Below, piece by piece: positions 26,721-35,757 of a DNA stretch of 64,000 bases. Under the pieces are notes generated by a model. It saw only the letters and a list, made by a program, of their open reading frames with translations. It did no database searches and was not told the DNA's origin. The stretch comes from Streptomyces sp. NBC_01232. Lineage in GTDB: Bacteria; Actinomycetota; Actinomycetes; Streptomycetales; Streptomycetaceae. Positions within the stretch are counted from its first letter, which is position 1, and each line of letters begins with the position of its first letter. The translations under genes and the position numbers were made by a program. Location: positions 3,702,501 to 3,766,500 of the forward strand of contig NZ_CP108518.1 in the NCBI RefSeq assembly GCF_035989885.1. The letters are read 5' to 3'.

Positions 26721-27668
26721 CTAGTCGTTGAGGTGGGGGGCCACCTCGGCCCCGAAAGCGGTGATCTGGTCCACGAGTTCGGCGCGGTCGCGGCTGCGGA
26801 AGCGCACCTGGATCTGGTCGACGCCGAGCGCCCCGTACTCCCGGAGGGACTCGGCGAGCGCCTCCGCCTTGCCCGTGAGGGTGCGCCGGCCGGTGTCCCA
26901 GCCGGGCTCGCCGACGTACAGCGCCTCGGTGATCGCGCCGAACTCGATGGGGTCGGTGACCCCCGCCGCCTCGCGGAGCTCCTTGATCCGGGCGATCTGC
27001 GCCGGGAGCTTCTCGCGCGGGTCGCCCTGCGGCAGCCAGCCGTCCCCGCGGACGGCGGCGCGGCGCACGGCGGCCGGCGAGGAACCGCCGACCCAGACGG
27101 GGATCCGTTCCTGTGCGGGCCGCGGCAGCTGGCCGAGGTCCTTGAAGGAGAACAGCTCGCCCTCGAACTCCGGGTACTCCTCGGGCCCCAGCGCCGCCCG
27201 CAGCGCGTCCAGGGTCTCGTCCAGGACGGCCCCGCGGCGCGCGAAGTCCACGCCGAGGATCTCGAACTCCTCCTGGACGTGCCCGGCGCCCACCCCGAGG
27301 ATTAGCCGGCCGCCGGAAAGGTGGTCGAGGGTGGCGTACTGCTTGGCGCTGAGCAGCGGGTGGCGCAGGCCCAGGATCGCGACGTGGCTCAGCAGCCGCA
27401 CGTGCTCGGTGATGCCGGCGAGGAAGGACAGGGTCGCCACCGGGTCGTACCAGACGGTGCTCATGGGGCCGGCGAGCCGCCGCGGGATGGCCACGTGGTC
27501 GCAGGTGGCCACGTACCCGAAGCCGGCCCGGTCGGCGGCCCGCGCGATCGCGGCGAGATCGGCGGCGGTGGCCGAGGCCTCCCAGGGCTCGGCGTAGATG
27601 GTGCTCTGCGACTGGACCGGGAGCTGCATCCCGTGGACCAGCCGACCTTCGGGAAATACGCGCGCCAT
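26721..27668 (-). CDS. LLM class F420-dependent oxidoreductase
   Basis: A 315-residue luciferase-like TIM-barrel protein with HGMQLPVQSQS at the start, LLSHVAILGLRHPLLSAKQYATLDHLSGGR and LGVGAGHVQEEFEILG, segments typical of the F420-dependent subfamily (TIGR03619-type by memory). It probably transfers hydride from reduced F420 to an unknown substrate. It heads a two-gene operon with the SDR at 25922. The operator at 27730-27744 lies 61 bp upstream of the ATG at 27668. It is divergent from a toxin-antitoxin pair. Confidence 0.92.
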   Translation of the reverse strand: MARVFPEGRLVHGMQLPVQSQSTIYAEPWEASATAADLAAIARAADRAGFGYVATCDHVAIPRRLAGPMSTVWYDPVATLSFLAGITEHVRLLSHVAILGLRHPLLSAKQYATLDHLSGGRLILGVGAGHVQEEFEILGVDFARRGAVLDETLDALRAALGPEEYPEFEGELFSFKDLGQLPRPAQERIPVWVGGSSPAAVRRAAVRGDGWLPQGDPREKLPAQIARIKELREAAGVTDPIEFGAITEALYVGEPGWDTGRRTLTGKAEALAESLREYGALGVDQIQVRFRSRDRAELVDQITAFGAEVAPHLND

Positions 27669-27729
27669 GGCGGGCCCGCCTCGCCTTCGTCTGCCGATTC
27701 GTCATATCGATGCCGGGCCATCGTCGTAG

Positions 27730-27744
27730 CTGACGAGTCGTCAG
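27730..27744. promoter_or_regulatory. TetR-type operator, exact copy
   Basis: CTGACG-AGT-CGTCAG in the divergent gap between the luciferase-like gene (start 27668, leftward) and the antitoxin gene (start 27836, rightward). Position and family suggest it serves the leftward operon. Confidence 0.75.
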
Positions 27745-27786
27745 ACAAGAGGGCCGACGCGGATCTCGCAGGTCTCGCGCATTTGC

Positions 27787-27810
27787 GGGTACGGGTGCGT
27801 ACCCGTACCC
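27787..27810. promoter_or_regulatory. Palindromic operator of the toxin-antitoxin operon
   Basis: Perfect 10-bp arms GGGTACGGGT (27787-27796) and ACCCGTACCC (27801-27810) with a GCGT centre, 25 bp before the antitoxin ATG. Ribbon-helix-helix antitoxins usually repress their own operon through such palindromes. Confidence 0.7.
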
Positions 27811-27835
27811 TTGAAGGATGGGAAGGAGCGCCACG

Positions 27836-28093
27836 ATGGCCGACGCCAACATCCGCATCCCCGAGGAAGCCAAGGACAGACTCGCCGCCATAGCTGCCGC
27901 CGAGGGCCTGTCGCTGCGCGCCTACCTCGCCCGGCTCGCCGAGACGCTGCTCACGCCGGCCGAGCGGGCCGAGCGGGCCGAGCAGGCCCGCACCGCGCTG
28001 CACTCGTGGACGGGCTACGCCCCGACCGACTCCGAACAGCGGGACCTGGACGCCGAATTGGACCGGCGCCTCGCGGAGTCGTGGGAGCGGTGA
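27836..28093 (+). CDS. Ribbon-helix-helix antitoxin
   Basis: An 85-residue acidic protein. The N terminus ADANIRIPEEAKDRLAAIAAAEGLSLRAYLARLAETLL fits a ribbon-helix-helix DNA-binding domain (strand, then two helices). The C-terminal half (AERAEQARTAL...DAELDRRLAESWE) is charged and likely wraps the toxin. The ATG at 27836 is preceded by GGAAGGAG at 27821-27828. The stop overlaps the toxin's GTG start (GTGA), typical of a coupled type II toxin-antitoxin operon. A perfect palindrome just upstream is the likely autoregulatory site. Confidence 0.85.
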   Translation: MADANIRIPEEAKDRLAAIAAAEGLSLRAYLARLAETLLTPAERAERAEQARTALHSWTGYAPTDSEQRDLDAELDRRLAESWER

Positions 28094-28467
28094 GGGAAAC
28101 ACACATTGTGCTGGACGAGACGGCCATGCTGGCAGCGGGCCGGGGCAACGTCCTGGTCTCCCGGCTCATCCACCGCGTGCATGCCGAAGCGGGCTGGTTC
28201 CTCTACGCCCCCTCCTGCGCACTGGTGGAAGCGGACCGGGCCCGGCCCGGTACGGCGGAGCACCTCGCAGCACTGCCGGGCATCACCATCCTCGACCTGG
28301 ACCTGCCTGCCGCACTGGCCGTCGCACGCCAGGAGACCTGGGCCGCGGCGCACAGCCGGTACGCGGCCCAGCCCACGCCCGACCGGCCCGACGGAGCCGT
28401 CGTCGCCACCACGGACCCCGGGCGGTGGAAGGGCGAGCCGGTCCGCGTCCTGGACCTGGGCACCTGA
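28090..28467 (+). CDS. PIN-like toxin of a type II toxin-antitoxin pair
   Basis: A 125-residue protein that starts with GTG inside the antitoxin stop. The layout fits a PIN-domain ribonuclease: an early Asp in IVLDETAML, a Glu in SCALVEADRA near residue 50, and a late DGAVVATTDPGRW segment with Asp near residues 105-112; these acidic residues would bind the metal in PIN nucleases. Overall conservation to the VapC type is weak, so the call rests on size, gene order and acidic positions. The toxin would cleave RNA when freed from the antitoxin. Confidence 0.7.
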   Translation: MRETHIVLDETAMLAAGRGNVLVSRLIHRVHAEAGWFLYAPSCALVEADRARPGTAEHLAALPGITILDLDLPAALAVARQETWAAAHSRYAAQPTPDRPDGAVVATTDPGRWKGEPVRVLDLGT

Positions 28468-28480
28468 CCGGCCGCGCGCG

Positions 28481-29305
28481 TCAGAAGCCTTCCGGCCCCA
28501 TCACGATGACCGGCTTCGCCGCCGGGTCGAGGGTCTCCAGGACCTTCTTCATGGCCTCCTTCGGGATGCCGACGCAGCCCTGCGAGGGGCCGTCGTGGTC
28601 CACGTGCAGCCAGATGTTGCCGCCCTTGTCCTCGCCGTCCGGCTTGACCGGGTCCAGCGGGGACCTGCCGGGCCTGCGGTTGAAGTCGATGGCGACGACG
28701 TAGTCGAAGGAGCCCGCCAGGGACTCGCCGTTCACCCCGAGGCCGGTGGCGACGAAGCCGCTGTCCCGGTCGTACGGGAGCCGGGTGCCGGGCGGCTTCG
28801 GCAGCAGGCCACCCGCGTCGGTGAGCGCGAAGACGCCCTGCGGCGAGGTCAGGTCGCCGTACGTGCGCTCGCCGGACCAGCCGTTGGCCCCGTTGCGGGC
28901 CGGCCAGCTGTCGGCCCGGACCCAGTCGGCGCCGGGCGCGGGGCGCGTGTAGAAGGTGGCGGTGGACTCCGAGGAGTCGGCGGCCCGGCCGGTGACCAGG
29001 ATGAGCTGGAGCGACTCGGCCGGGATCCGGGCCCTGGTCTGCTCGCTGACACCGGTCAGGCCCTGCAGGGCGGCGGCGCGCTGGGCGGCCGCCCGCTGGA
29101 CGTCACGCGCGGCACGGTCCTCGGCCTGCGGCCGGGCGTCCGCGCGGGCCTGCGGCCGGGCACCGGCGGCCTTGTCCGGGTCCTGGGCCACATACACCCA
29201 GCCGACCGTGAAGGCCGCCAGGCCGAGGACGGCGGCCACGGCCACGCGGCGGGTCGCACGGGTCCTGCGGGACGGGCGGGAGCGGGCTCGGGCGTGCTTG
29301 CTCAT
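28481..29305 (-). CDS. L,D-transpeptidase (YkuD family)
   Basis: A 274-residue membrane-anchored cell-wall enzyme. A basic N terminus is followed by one membrane helix (residues 21-40) and a long Ala/Arg/Gln-rich stalk. The YkuD domain occupies the C-terminal half, with the catalytic motif HxxxGPSxGCVG: His234 and Cys244 (IWLHVDHDGPSQGCVGIP). Such enzymes form 3-3 cross-links in peptidoglycan or attach proteins to it. ATG at 29305. It converges with the toxin gene (13 bp apart). The two-component system upstream ends 41 bp away, so co-transcription is possible. Confidence 0.9.
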   Translation of the reverse strand: MSKHARARSRPSRRTRATRRVAVAAVLGLAAFTVGWVYVAQDPDKAAGARPQARADARPQAEDRAARDVQRAAAQRAAALQGLTGVSEQTRARIPAESLQLILVTGRAADSSESTATFYTRPAPGADWVRADSWPARNGANGWSGERTYGDLTSPQGVFALTDAGGLLPKPPGTRLPYDRDSGFVATGLGVNGESLAGSFDYVVAIDFNRRPGRSPLDPVKPDGEDKGGNIWLHVDHDGPSQGCVGIPKEAMKKVLETLDPAAKPVIVMGPEGF

Positions 29306-29346
29306 TCGACCGACCGTACATCAGCAGGCCCCCGGAGCCCGGGTGG

Positions 29347-30662
29347 TCAGGGCGTGCGCGCCTCATCGGGCCCCGGGAAGCGGACGCGGACCGTCAGCCC
29401 GCCCTCCGGGCCCGGATTGGCCTCGGCCGTCAGCTCCGCCCCGTGCGCCCGTGCGATCGACGCCACGATCGAGAGCCCCAGCCCCGCGCCCTCACCTGCG
29501 GTGTGCTGCCGCTCGGCGCGCCGGCGGAACGGCTCCAGCAGCCCCGGCACGTCCTTGGGGGCGATCACCGGGCCGGTGTTCGACACCGTCAGTTCCCCGT
29601 CGGCGGAGGTCGCCACGCTGATCCGGCCCCCGGCACGGTTGTGACGTACCGCATTGGCCAGCAGATTCCCCAGCAGGTGCCCCAGCAGGGTCCGGTCCCC
29701 CGTCACGGTCAGCGGTGCGAAGGTCCGTTCGACGGTCAGTCCCTGCTGCGGACAGGCCGCCAGCCCGGCCGCCGCGAGCGCCGCCAGGTCCACCGGACCG
29801 GTCGATTCCAGCCCCTGCTCCGAGACCGCGAGCAGCAGCAGCGACTCGATGAGGTGCTCGCTGGACTCGGCGACACCGATCAGCTTGGCGCGGATCCGGG
29901 CGACCTTCTCCGGCGACGGGTCACCGGCCAGCCCGATCTCCGCCGCCGCCCGCTGCACGGCGAGCGGGGTGCGCAGTTCGTGCGCCGCGTTCGCCGCGAA
30001 CCGCCGCTGCGCGGAGACCAGCTGCTCCATCCGCCCCAGCATCGCGTCGAAGGTGTCGGCGAGCTGCTTGAGCTCGCCGGGCGGGGCCTCGAGGGAGATC
30101 CGCTCGTCCAGGTTCTCCCCGGACAGGCGGCGTGCGGTCTCGGTGATCACGCCGACGGGGCGCAGCACCCGGCCGGCCATCCACCACGCGAGCCAGATCG
30201 ACAGCACGGCGAAGACGGCCAGCGCGAGGAGGGAGTACATCAGCAGCCGGTGCCGGGTCGCGTCGGTGACGGCGTCCGAGAGGTTCTGGGTGTACGCGTA
30301 GGTCTTGAGCTGCTCGGCGGTGGGGGGCCTGCCCGAGGGCAGCGCCTTCGCCGGTTCGCAGGCACAGCCCGGGGCGAGCGTCCGGCCGGGGACGGGCCCG
30401 GGCGACGGGACGGCGTAGGCCGGGCCGACGGTACGGACGGCCCCGCTCACGCTCGCGTAGAGGCCCTGGCCGACCAGGACGTAGACCAGCGCCACCAGGC
30501 CGCCGCCCGCGAGGAGCAGCAGCGAGCCGTACAGGGCGGTGAGGCGGCCGCGCTCGGTCCGCAGCAGTCTCCCCGGCGCGCGGCCCGTGCCGTGCGTGCC
30601 GGCCGTGCTGCCCCTGCTGCCCCTGCTGCCCCGCCCGGTGCGGACCCGCATCCGGCGCCCGC

Positions 30663-30666
<4 letters not shown>
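29347..30666 (-). CDS. Sensor histidine kinase of a two-component system
   Basis: A 439-residue membrane kinase. Two membrane helices (about residues 43-66 and 141-163) flank an extracytoplasmic loop with two cysteines (CACEP near residue 101) and Pro-rich sequence. A HAMP linker follows, then the dimerisation H-box with phospho-acceptor His229 (AANAAHELRTPL), an N-box (GNLLANAVRHN) and a G-box (GEGAGLGLSIV). The GTG at 30666 overlaps the stop of the response regulator (GTGA); ATG 30651 is an alternative. The pair resembles CutS/CutR of Streptomyces. Neighbouring export genes on the opposite strand suggest that it controls them. Confidence 0.92.
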
Positions 30667-31325
<659 letters not shown>

Positions 31326-31415
31326 GGCGTCCTCTTTACCCGAGATCGGCATTTCGCCGTTGTAAGCAGGGTGCGAGAGGGAAGCGAAAGGCCCCTTCAC
31401 CGCAGGCTCGGGCCC

Positions 31416-31919
31416 ATGAAGCGATCCCTGATCATGACCACGGCCGCGGTCGTCACCGGGCTGACCCTGTTCGCCACCGCCTGCGCCAACGACTCGTCGG
31501 CGGGGAAGAAGGACTCCTCCGCCGGCACGGGCGGCGGCAGTGCAGGCGGCAGCGACGGCTCGGTGGCCGACAACGCCGTGAAGATGCGCCAGTGCCTGCG
31601 CGAGCACGGCATAGACGTGCCCGACCCCGAGCCCGGCCAGGACCCGCGCGGGATGACGCTGGGCGGGGACGCCGACCCGCAGAAGATGCAGGAGGCCATG
31701 AAGTCCTGCGGCATGAGCACCGGCTCGGGCGCCGGACGGGAGCCCACGCAGGAGGAGAAGGACAAGGAGCTGGAGTGGATCCGGTGCATGCGCGAGAACG
31801 GGGTCGCCCTCAAGGACCCTGAGTACCACGAGGGCGGCATGAAGAGCGCCACCGAGATCCCCAAGGGGCAGGAGAAGGCCTTCGAGGAGGCCCAGAAGAA
31901 GTGCGACACGGCCCGATGA
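31416..31919 (+). CDS. Lipoprotein, first gene of the exporter operon
   Basis: A 167-residue predicted lipoprotein with signal MKRSLIMTTAAVVTGLTLF and lipobox ATAC (Cys23), a Ser/Gly linker, then a small domain with paired cysteine motifs: MRQCLREHGIDVPDPEPGQ, KSCGMSTG and IRCMRENGVALKDPE. The repeat of 'xCxREHG/RENG..PDP' suggests two copies of one small fold. Similar proteins are often found beside HlyD/MacB-type exporters in actinomycetes, where their role is unknown. Its stop overlaps the next ATG (ATGA). Confidence 0.85.
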   Translation: MKRSLIMTTAAVVTGLTLFATACANDSSAGKKDSSAGTGGGSAGGSDGSVADNAVKMRQCLREHGIDVPDPEPGQDPRGMTLGGDADPQKMQEAMKSCGMSTGSGAGREPTQEEKDKELEWIRCMRENGVALKDPEYHEGGMKSATEIPKGQEKAFEEAQKKCDTAR

Positions 31920-33070
31920 GGAAGCGGGCCAAGTGGCTGCTGGGCTCGCTGGCGGCCGTACTGGCCGTCTCGGGCGGCGGCTGGGCCGTCGTCGCGCAGC
32001 CGCAGCGCGACGCCGCCGGACAGGAACGGCGCGAGGCCGGCGGGCTGCCGCCCGCCACGGCGCCGGTCAAGCGCGGCGACCTCAGCTCGGGCCTCCAGGC
32101 GGAGGGCACCCTCGGCTACGCGCAGGAGCGCAAGCTGAACGCGGGCGGGCCCGGCGTGCTGACGTGGGTCGCGGGGCAGGGCTCGGCGGTGGAGCGGGAC
32201 GGGAAGCTGTACGAGGTCAACGGCCGGGCGGTGCGGCTCATGTACGGGTCTACGCCGATGTACCGGCCGCTGCGGACCGGGGACAAGGGCGAGGACGTCA
32301 AGCAGCTCAAGCGCAATCTGCAGGCCCTCGGCCACGGCACCGGGCTCGACCCGCAGGACGGCGTCTTCACGGCGGGTACGGCCACGGCGGTCAAGCGGTG
32401 GCAGAAGGCGCACAGGGCGACGGAGACGGGCGAGGTCGGCAAGGAGGACGTCGCCTTCGCCTCGGGTCCGCAGCGGGTGCGCGGCAACGACGCGGCGGTC
32501 GGCGACGAGCTCGTGCCGGGCAAGCCGGTGCTGACGGTGACGGGCACCGAGCGGATCGTCCGCTTCCAGCTGGAGCCCGCGAAGGCGGGCACGGCCAAGC
32601 CCGGCGACCCGGTGACCGTACGGCTGCCGGGCGGCGCGAGCGCCACCGGGCGGATCGACTCGGTGGGCGGCTCCGCCGGGCCCGACGACAAGGGCGACGG
32701 CGGCGCGGGTGGCGGCGGCGGCGCGGGTGGCGGCGGTGGCGCGGGTGGCGGCGGTGGCGCGGGTGGCGGTGGCGGCGACAAGAAGGCCAAGGTCGAGGTG
32801 GTCGTCACCTTCGACAGCCCCGCCGAGGTCCGCGCACCGGACCAGTCCCCGGTGACCGTCGGCCTGACCGGCGAGACCCGCAAGGGCGTGCTCTCCGTAC
32901 CGGTCAACGCGCTGCTCGCGCTCACGGGCGGCGGCTTCGGCGTCCAGGTCGTGGAGGACGGCCGGGCCCGCGAGGTCCCGGTCGAGCTGGGCATGTTCGG
33001 CAATGGCCGGGTCGAGGTGACCGGCGACGCCCTCAAGGAGGGCATGCAGGTGGGGATCCCGAAGCTGTGA
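31916..33070 (+). CDS. HlyD/MacA-like membrane-fusion protein with a peptidoglycan-binding domain
   Basis: A 384-residue protein with one N-terminal membrane helix (residues 7-26), followed by a lipoyl/barrel-sandwich-type region (TAPVKRGDLSSGLQAEGTLGY). A peptidoglycan-binding (PG_binding_1) domain is inserted (GDKGEDVKQLKRNLQALGH...GTATAVKRWQKAH, about residues 119-165). A beta-barrel region follows, interrupted by a Gly-rich tract encoded by four tandem 18-bp repeats. It would link the ABC exporter to the cell wall. It overlaps both neighbours by 4 bp or less (ATGA at its start, GTGA at its end). Confidence 0.88.
   Translation: MRKRAKWLLGSLAAVLAVSGGGWAVVAQPQRDAAGQERREAGGLPPATAPVKRGDLSSGLQAEGTLGYAQERKLNAGGPGVLTWVAGQGSAVERDGKLYEVNGRAVRLMYGSTPMYRPLRTGDKGEDVKQLKRNLQALGHGTGLDPQDGVFTAGTATAVKRWQKAHRATETGEVGKEDVAFASGPQRVRGNDAAVGDELVPGKPVLTVTGTERIVRFQLEPAKAGTAKPGDPVTVRLPGGASATGRIDSVGGSAGPDDKGDGGAGGGGGAGGGGGAGGGGGAGGGGGDKKAKVEVVVTFDSPAEVRAPDQSPVTVGLTGETRKGVLSVPVNALLALTGGGFGVQVVEDGRAREVPVELGMFGNGRVEVTGDALKEGMQVGIPKL
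32705..32776 (+). repeat. Four tandem 18-bp repeats inside the fusion protein gene
   Basis: Units begin GCGGGTGGCGG at 32705, 32723, 32741 and 32759 and encode Ala-Gly5 four times. The tract probably forms a flexible linker and may vary in length between strains. Confidence 0.85.
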
Positions 33071-33777
33071 CGGCCACGACGCACCCCGAACCGGTCGTGG
33101 AACTGACCGGAGTCACCAAGGAGTACCCGGGCGGGGTCACGGCCCTGCGCGGGGTCGACCTGACCGTCACCCCCGGCGAACTGCTCGCCATCGTCGGCCC
33201 GTCGGGTTCCGGCAAGTCCACCCTGCTGCACATCGTCGGCACCCTGGACCGCCCGACGGCGGGCGGCGTACGGATCGCCGGGTACGACATCGCGGCCCTC
33301 TCGGACCGTTCGCTCTCGGCCCTGCGGTCCCGGCATGTCGGTTTCGTCTTCCAGTCCTTCCACCTGGTGGCGGGCATCAGCGCCCGGGCGAACGTCGCCG
33401 AGGGGCTGCTGTACAGCGGCCTCTCGCGGACCGAGCGCCTGCGCCGGGCGGCCGAGTCACTGGAACGGGTCGGCCTCGGGGACCGGATGGACCACCGGCC
33501 GCACGAGCTGTCCGGAGGTCAGAAGCAGCGGGTGGCCATCGCCCGGGCGGTCGCGGGAGCGCCGGACCTGCTGCTGGCCGACGAGCCGACGGGCGCGCTG
33601 GACACGGCGTCCGGGGAGTCCGTGATGGAGCTGCTGCGCGAGCTGAACCGGGACGGGGCCACCATCGCCGTGATCACCCACGACCAGGAGATCGCGGCGA
33701 GCCTGCCGCGGCAGGTGCGGATCCGCGACGGGGAGATCGTCGCGGACGTGCGCGGCCATGCGGGGGTGGCGTCATGA
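33067..33777 (+). CDS. ABC transporter ATP-binding protein, MacB/LolD type
   Basis: A 236-residue ATPase with all motifs: Walker A GPSGSGKST near residue 46, Q-loop FQSFHLV, signature LSGGQKQRVAIARAV, Walker B LLLADEPTGALD and the switch His in VITHDQE. The GTG start overlaps the previous stop. Together with the permease that follows it forms a MacAB-like exporter of a lipid, peptide or antibiotic. Confidence 0.95.
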   Translation: MTATTHPEPVVELTGVTKEYPGGVTALRGVDLTVTPGELLAIVGPSGSGKSTLLHIVGTLDRPTAGGVRIAGYDIAALSDRSLSALRSRHVGFVFQSFHLVAGISARANVAEGLLYSGLSRTERLRRAAESLERVGLGDRMDHRPHELSGGQKQRVAIARAVAGAPDLLLADEPTGALDTASGESVMELLRELNRDGATIAVITHDQEIAASLPRQVRIRDGEIVADVRGHAGVAS

Positions 33778-35030
33778 GCCGCACCACCAGCCGCACCACC
33801 TCCCGTACGGGAGCGGGTGCGCGGGCCCGCACCCGCGCCCGGCGGCTGAGCCCGCCGAGGCTGTCCCCGCGGGACGTCCTGCACGTCGGGTCGGCGGGCC
33901 TGCGCTCCCGCCCGATGCGAGTGTTCCTGTCCGCGCTCGGCATCGCCATCGGCATCGCGACGATGATCGCGGTGGTCGGGATCTCCTCCTCCAGCCAGGC
34001 GAAACTGCTGCGGGAGCTCGACAGGCTCGGCACCAACATGCTCGTGGCGAAGCCGGGCGAGGGGATGTTCACCGGCCAGGACACCAAGCTGCCCAAGGAC
34101 GCCCCCGGCATGATCTCCCGGATCGCGGGGGTCGAGTCGGTCGGCACCACCGGGGATGTGGCCGAGTCCGTACGCCGGTCGGAGAACATCCCGAAGGGGG
34201 AGACGGGCGGCATCGTGCTCAAGGCGGCCAAGGACGACCTGCTGGGTACCCTGCGCGCGCGGATGGCGAGCGGCACCTGGCTCAACGCGGCCAACGGCCG
34301 CTACCCGTCGGTGGTCCTCGGGGACGTCTCCGCGCGCCGGCTCGGCATCACCGAACCGGGCCAGCAGGTCTTCATCGGCGGCCGGTACTTCACGGTGATC
34401 GGGATCCTGGAGCCGATCCCGCTGGCCCCGGAGATCGAGCGCTCCGCGCTCATCGGGTGGGACGCGGCCGAGCAGCTGCTGGGCTTCGGCGGTCACCCGA
34501 CGGCGGTGTACGAGCGGTCGGCGGACGACCGGGTGGCGGCGGTCCGGAAGCTGATCCCCCCGACGGCCAACCCGCAGACCCCGAGCGCGGTGCAGGTCAG
34601 CGACCCTTCGGCGGCGCTCCAGGCGAAGGCGGCCACGGAGGGCGCGTTCAGCACGCTGCTGCTGGGGCTGGGCGGGATCGCCCTGCTGGTGGGCGGGGTC
34701 GGAGTGGCCAACACCATGATCATCTCGGTGCTGGAGCGGCGCCACGAGATCGGCCTGCGGCGGTCACTGGGCGGCACGAAGGGCCAGATCCGGATCCAGT
34801 TCGTGACGGAGTCCCTGCTGCTGTCCGGCCTCGGCGGCCTGGCGGGCATCGCCCTGGGCGGCGCGGCCACGGCGGTGTACGCCCGCGCCGGCGACCTGCC
34901 TTGGGTGGTCCCGCTCTGGGCGGTGACCGGCGGCTTCGCCTCGACGCTGGTGATCGGCACCCTGGCCGGGCTCTACCCGGCGGTGCGCGCGGCCGGACTG
35001 TCGCCGACGCTGGCGCTGGCGGCGGCGTAG
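33774..35030 (+). CDS. ABC transporter permease, MacB/FtsX-like
   Basis: A 418-residue permease. An Arg-rich N terminus precedes the first membrane helix (RVFLSALGIAIGIATMIAVVGIS, about residues 47-69). A large extracytoplasmic MacB_PCD-like domain follows (residues 75-295), then three C-terminal helices with the FtsX signature GVANTMIISVLERRHEIGLRR. It overlaps the ATPase gene (ATGA). The operon (lipoprotein, fusion protein, ATPase, permease) is divergent from a CutRS-like two-component system that probably regulates it. Confidence 0.94.
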   Translation: MSRTTSRTTSRTGAGARARTRARRLSPPRLSPRDVLHVGSAGLRSRPMRVFLSALGIAIGIATMIAVVGISSSSQAKLLRELDRLGTNMLVAKPGEGMFTGQDTKLPKDAPGMISRIAGVESVGTTGDVAESVRRSENIPKGETGGIVLKAAKDDLLGTLRARMASGTWLNAANGRYPSVVLGDVSARRLGITEPGQQVFIGGRYFTVIGILEPIPLAPEIERSALIGWDAAEQLLGFGGHPTAVYERSADDRVAAVRKLIPPTANPQTPSAVQVSDPSAALQAKAATEGAFSTLLLGLGGIALLVGGVGVANTMIISVLERRHEIGLRRSLGGTKGQIRIQFVTESLLLSGLGGLAGIALGGAATAVYARAGDLPWVVPLWAVTGGFASTLVIGTLAGLYPAVRAAGLSPTLALAAA

Positions 35031-35047
35031 CGGACCGGGGGCCGGGG

Positions 35048-35078
35048 TCGGCGGGTCGGCGGGTCGGCGGGTCGGCGG
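35048..35078. repeat. Short tandem repeat (TCGGCGGG) x 3.9
   Basis: Octamer units directly after the permease stop, in the gap before the Nudix gene. No function is evident. Confidence 0.7.
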
Positions 35079-35206
35079 TCGGAGCTGATGCCCGGCGCCG
35101 ACGGTCGGCACCGGCAGTCGGCACCCGGGCGGTTCCGGGGGACGGGGCGGGCAAACAGCGGTAAAAGCCCAGGTGCAAGCCCATCCCCCGGAACCGATCA
35201 CCGGCG

Positions 35207-35212
35207 TACATT
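35207..35212 (+). promoter_or_regulatory. Possible leaderless -10 element TACATT
   Basis: TACATT ends 6 bp before the ATG at 35219, and no ribosome binding site is present. Confidence 0.35.
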
Positions 35213-35218
35213 GAATCG

Positions 35219-35662
35219 ATGATGCGAACTCCACGTCACGCAGCGCGCGTTGTCATCCTGTCCCCCGCCGGGTCCGTGTTCCTCTTCCGCGAGGACAACG
35301 TGGAGGTGGGCATCCACTGGCTGCCGCCCGGCGGCGGCATCGATCCCGGCGAGAGCCCCGAGGACTGCGTGCGGCGGGAGCTGCGCGAGGAGACCGGGTG
35401 GACCGACCTGGAGCCCGAGCGGCTGCTCTGCACCTGGGAGCACGACTTCACGCACCAGGGGATCCCCGTCCGCCAGCACGAGCACATCTACGTCACCACG
35501 GGCCCCCACCGCGAGCCGGTGCTCGAAGCCCCCGGCATCCACTGGCAGTGGCTCACCCCGCAGCGCCTGGCCACCCTGGGCGAACCCCTGTGGCCCCCGC
35601 GCCTGCCGGATCTCCTGGCCGACGCCCGGACGGAGCCGGTCCACCTGGGGCTGCTGGCCTAG
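35219..35662 (+). CDS. Nudix hydrolase
   Basis: A 147-residue cytoplasmic pyrophosphohydrolase. The Nudix box is complete in GGGIDPGESPEDCVRRELREETGW (Gly-x5-Glu-x7-Arg-Glu-x-x-Glu-Glu-x-Gly), which binds Mg2+ and cleaves a nucleoside-diphosphate-linked compound; the substrate is unknown. Two ATG codons in a row occur at 35219 and 35222. A TACATT hexamer 6 bp upstream and the lack of a Shine-Dalgarno sequence suggest leaderless translation. It converges with the sugar-binding lipoprotein gene. Confidence 0.93.
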   Translation: MMRTPRHAARVVILSPAGSVFLFREDNVEVGIHWLPPGGGIDPGESPEDCVRRELREETGWTDLEPERLLCTWEHDFTHQGIPVRQHEHIYVTTGPHREPVLEAPGIHWQWLTPQRLATLGEPLWPPRLPDLLADARTEPVHLGLLA

Positions 35663-35727
35663 GGGGCGGCCCCTGTCCTGGGCCGGTCGGCCCCTCTCCG
35701 GGGACTCCGCTCGGAGCAAGTGCCGGC

Positions 35728-35747
35728 GGCGGGGGCGGAGCCCCGCC
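35728..35747. terminator. Hairpin between convergent Nudix and lipoprotein genes
   Basis: GGCGGGGGC (35728-35736) pairs with GCCCCGCC (35740-35747) with one bulged G and a GGA loop, immediately before the convergent stop at 35758. Confidence 0.55.
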
Positions 35748-35757
35748 CGCCTGCGCC

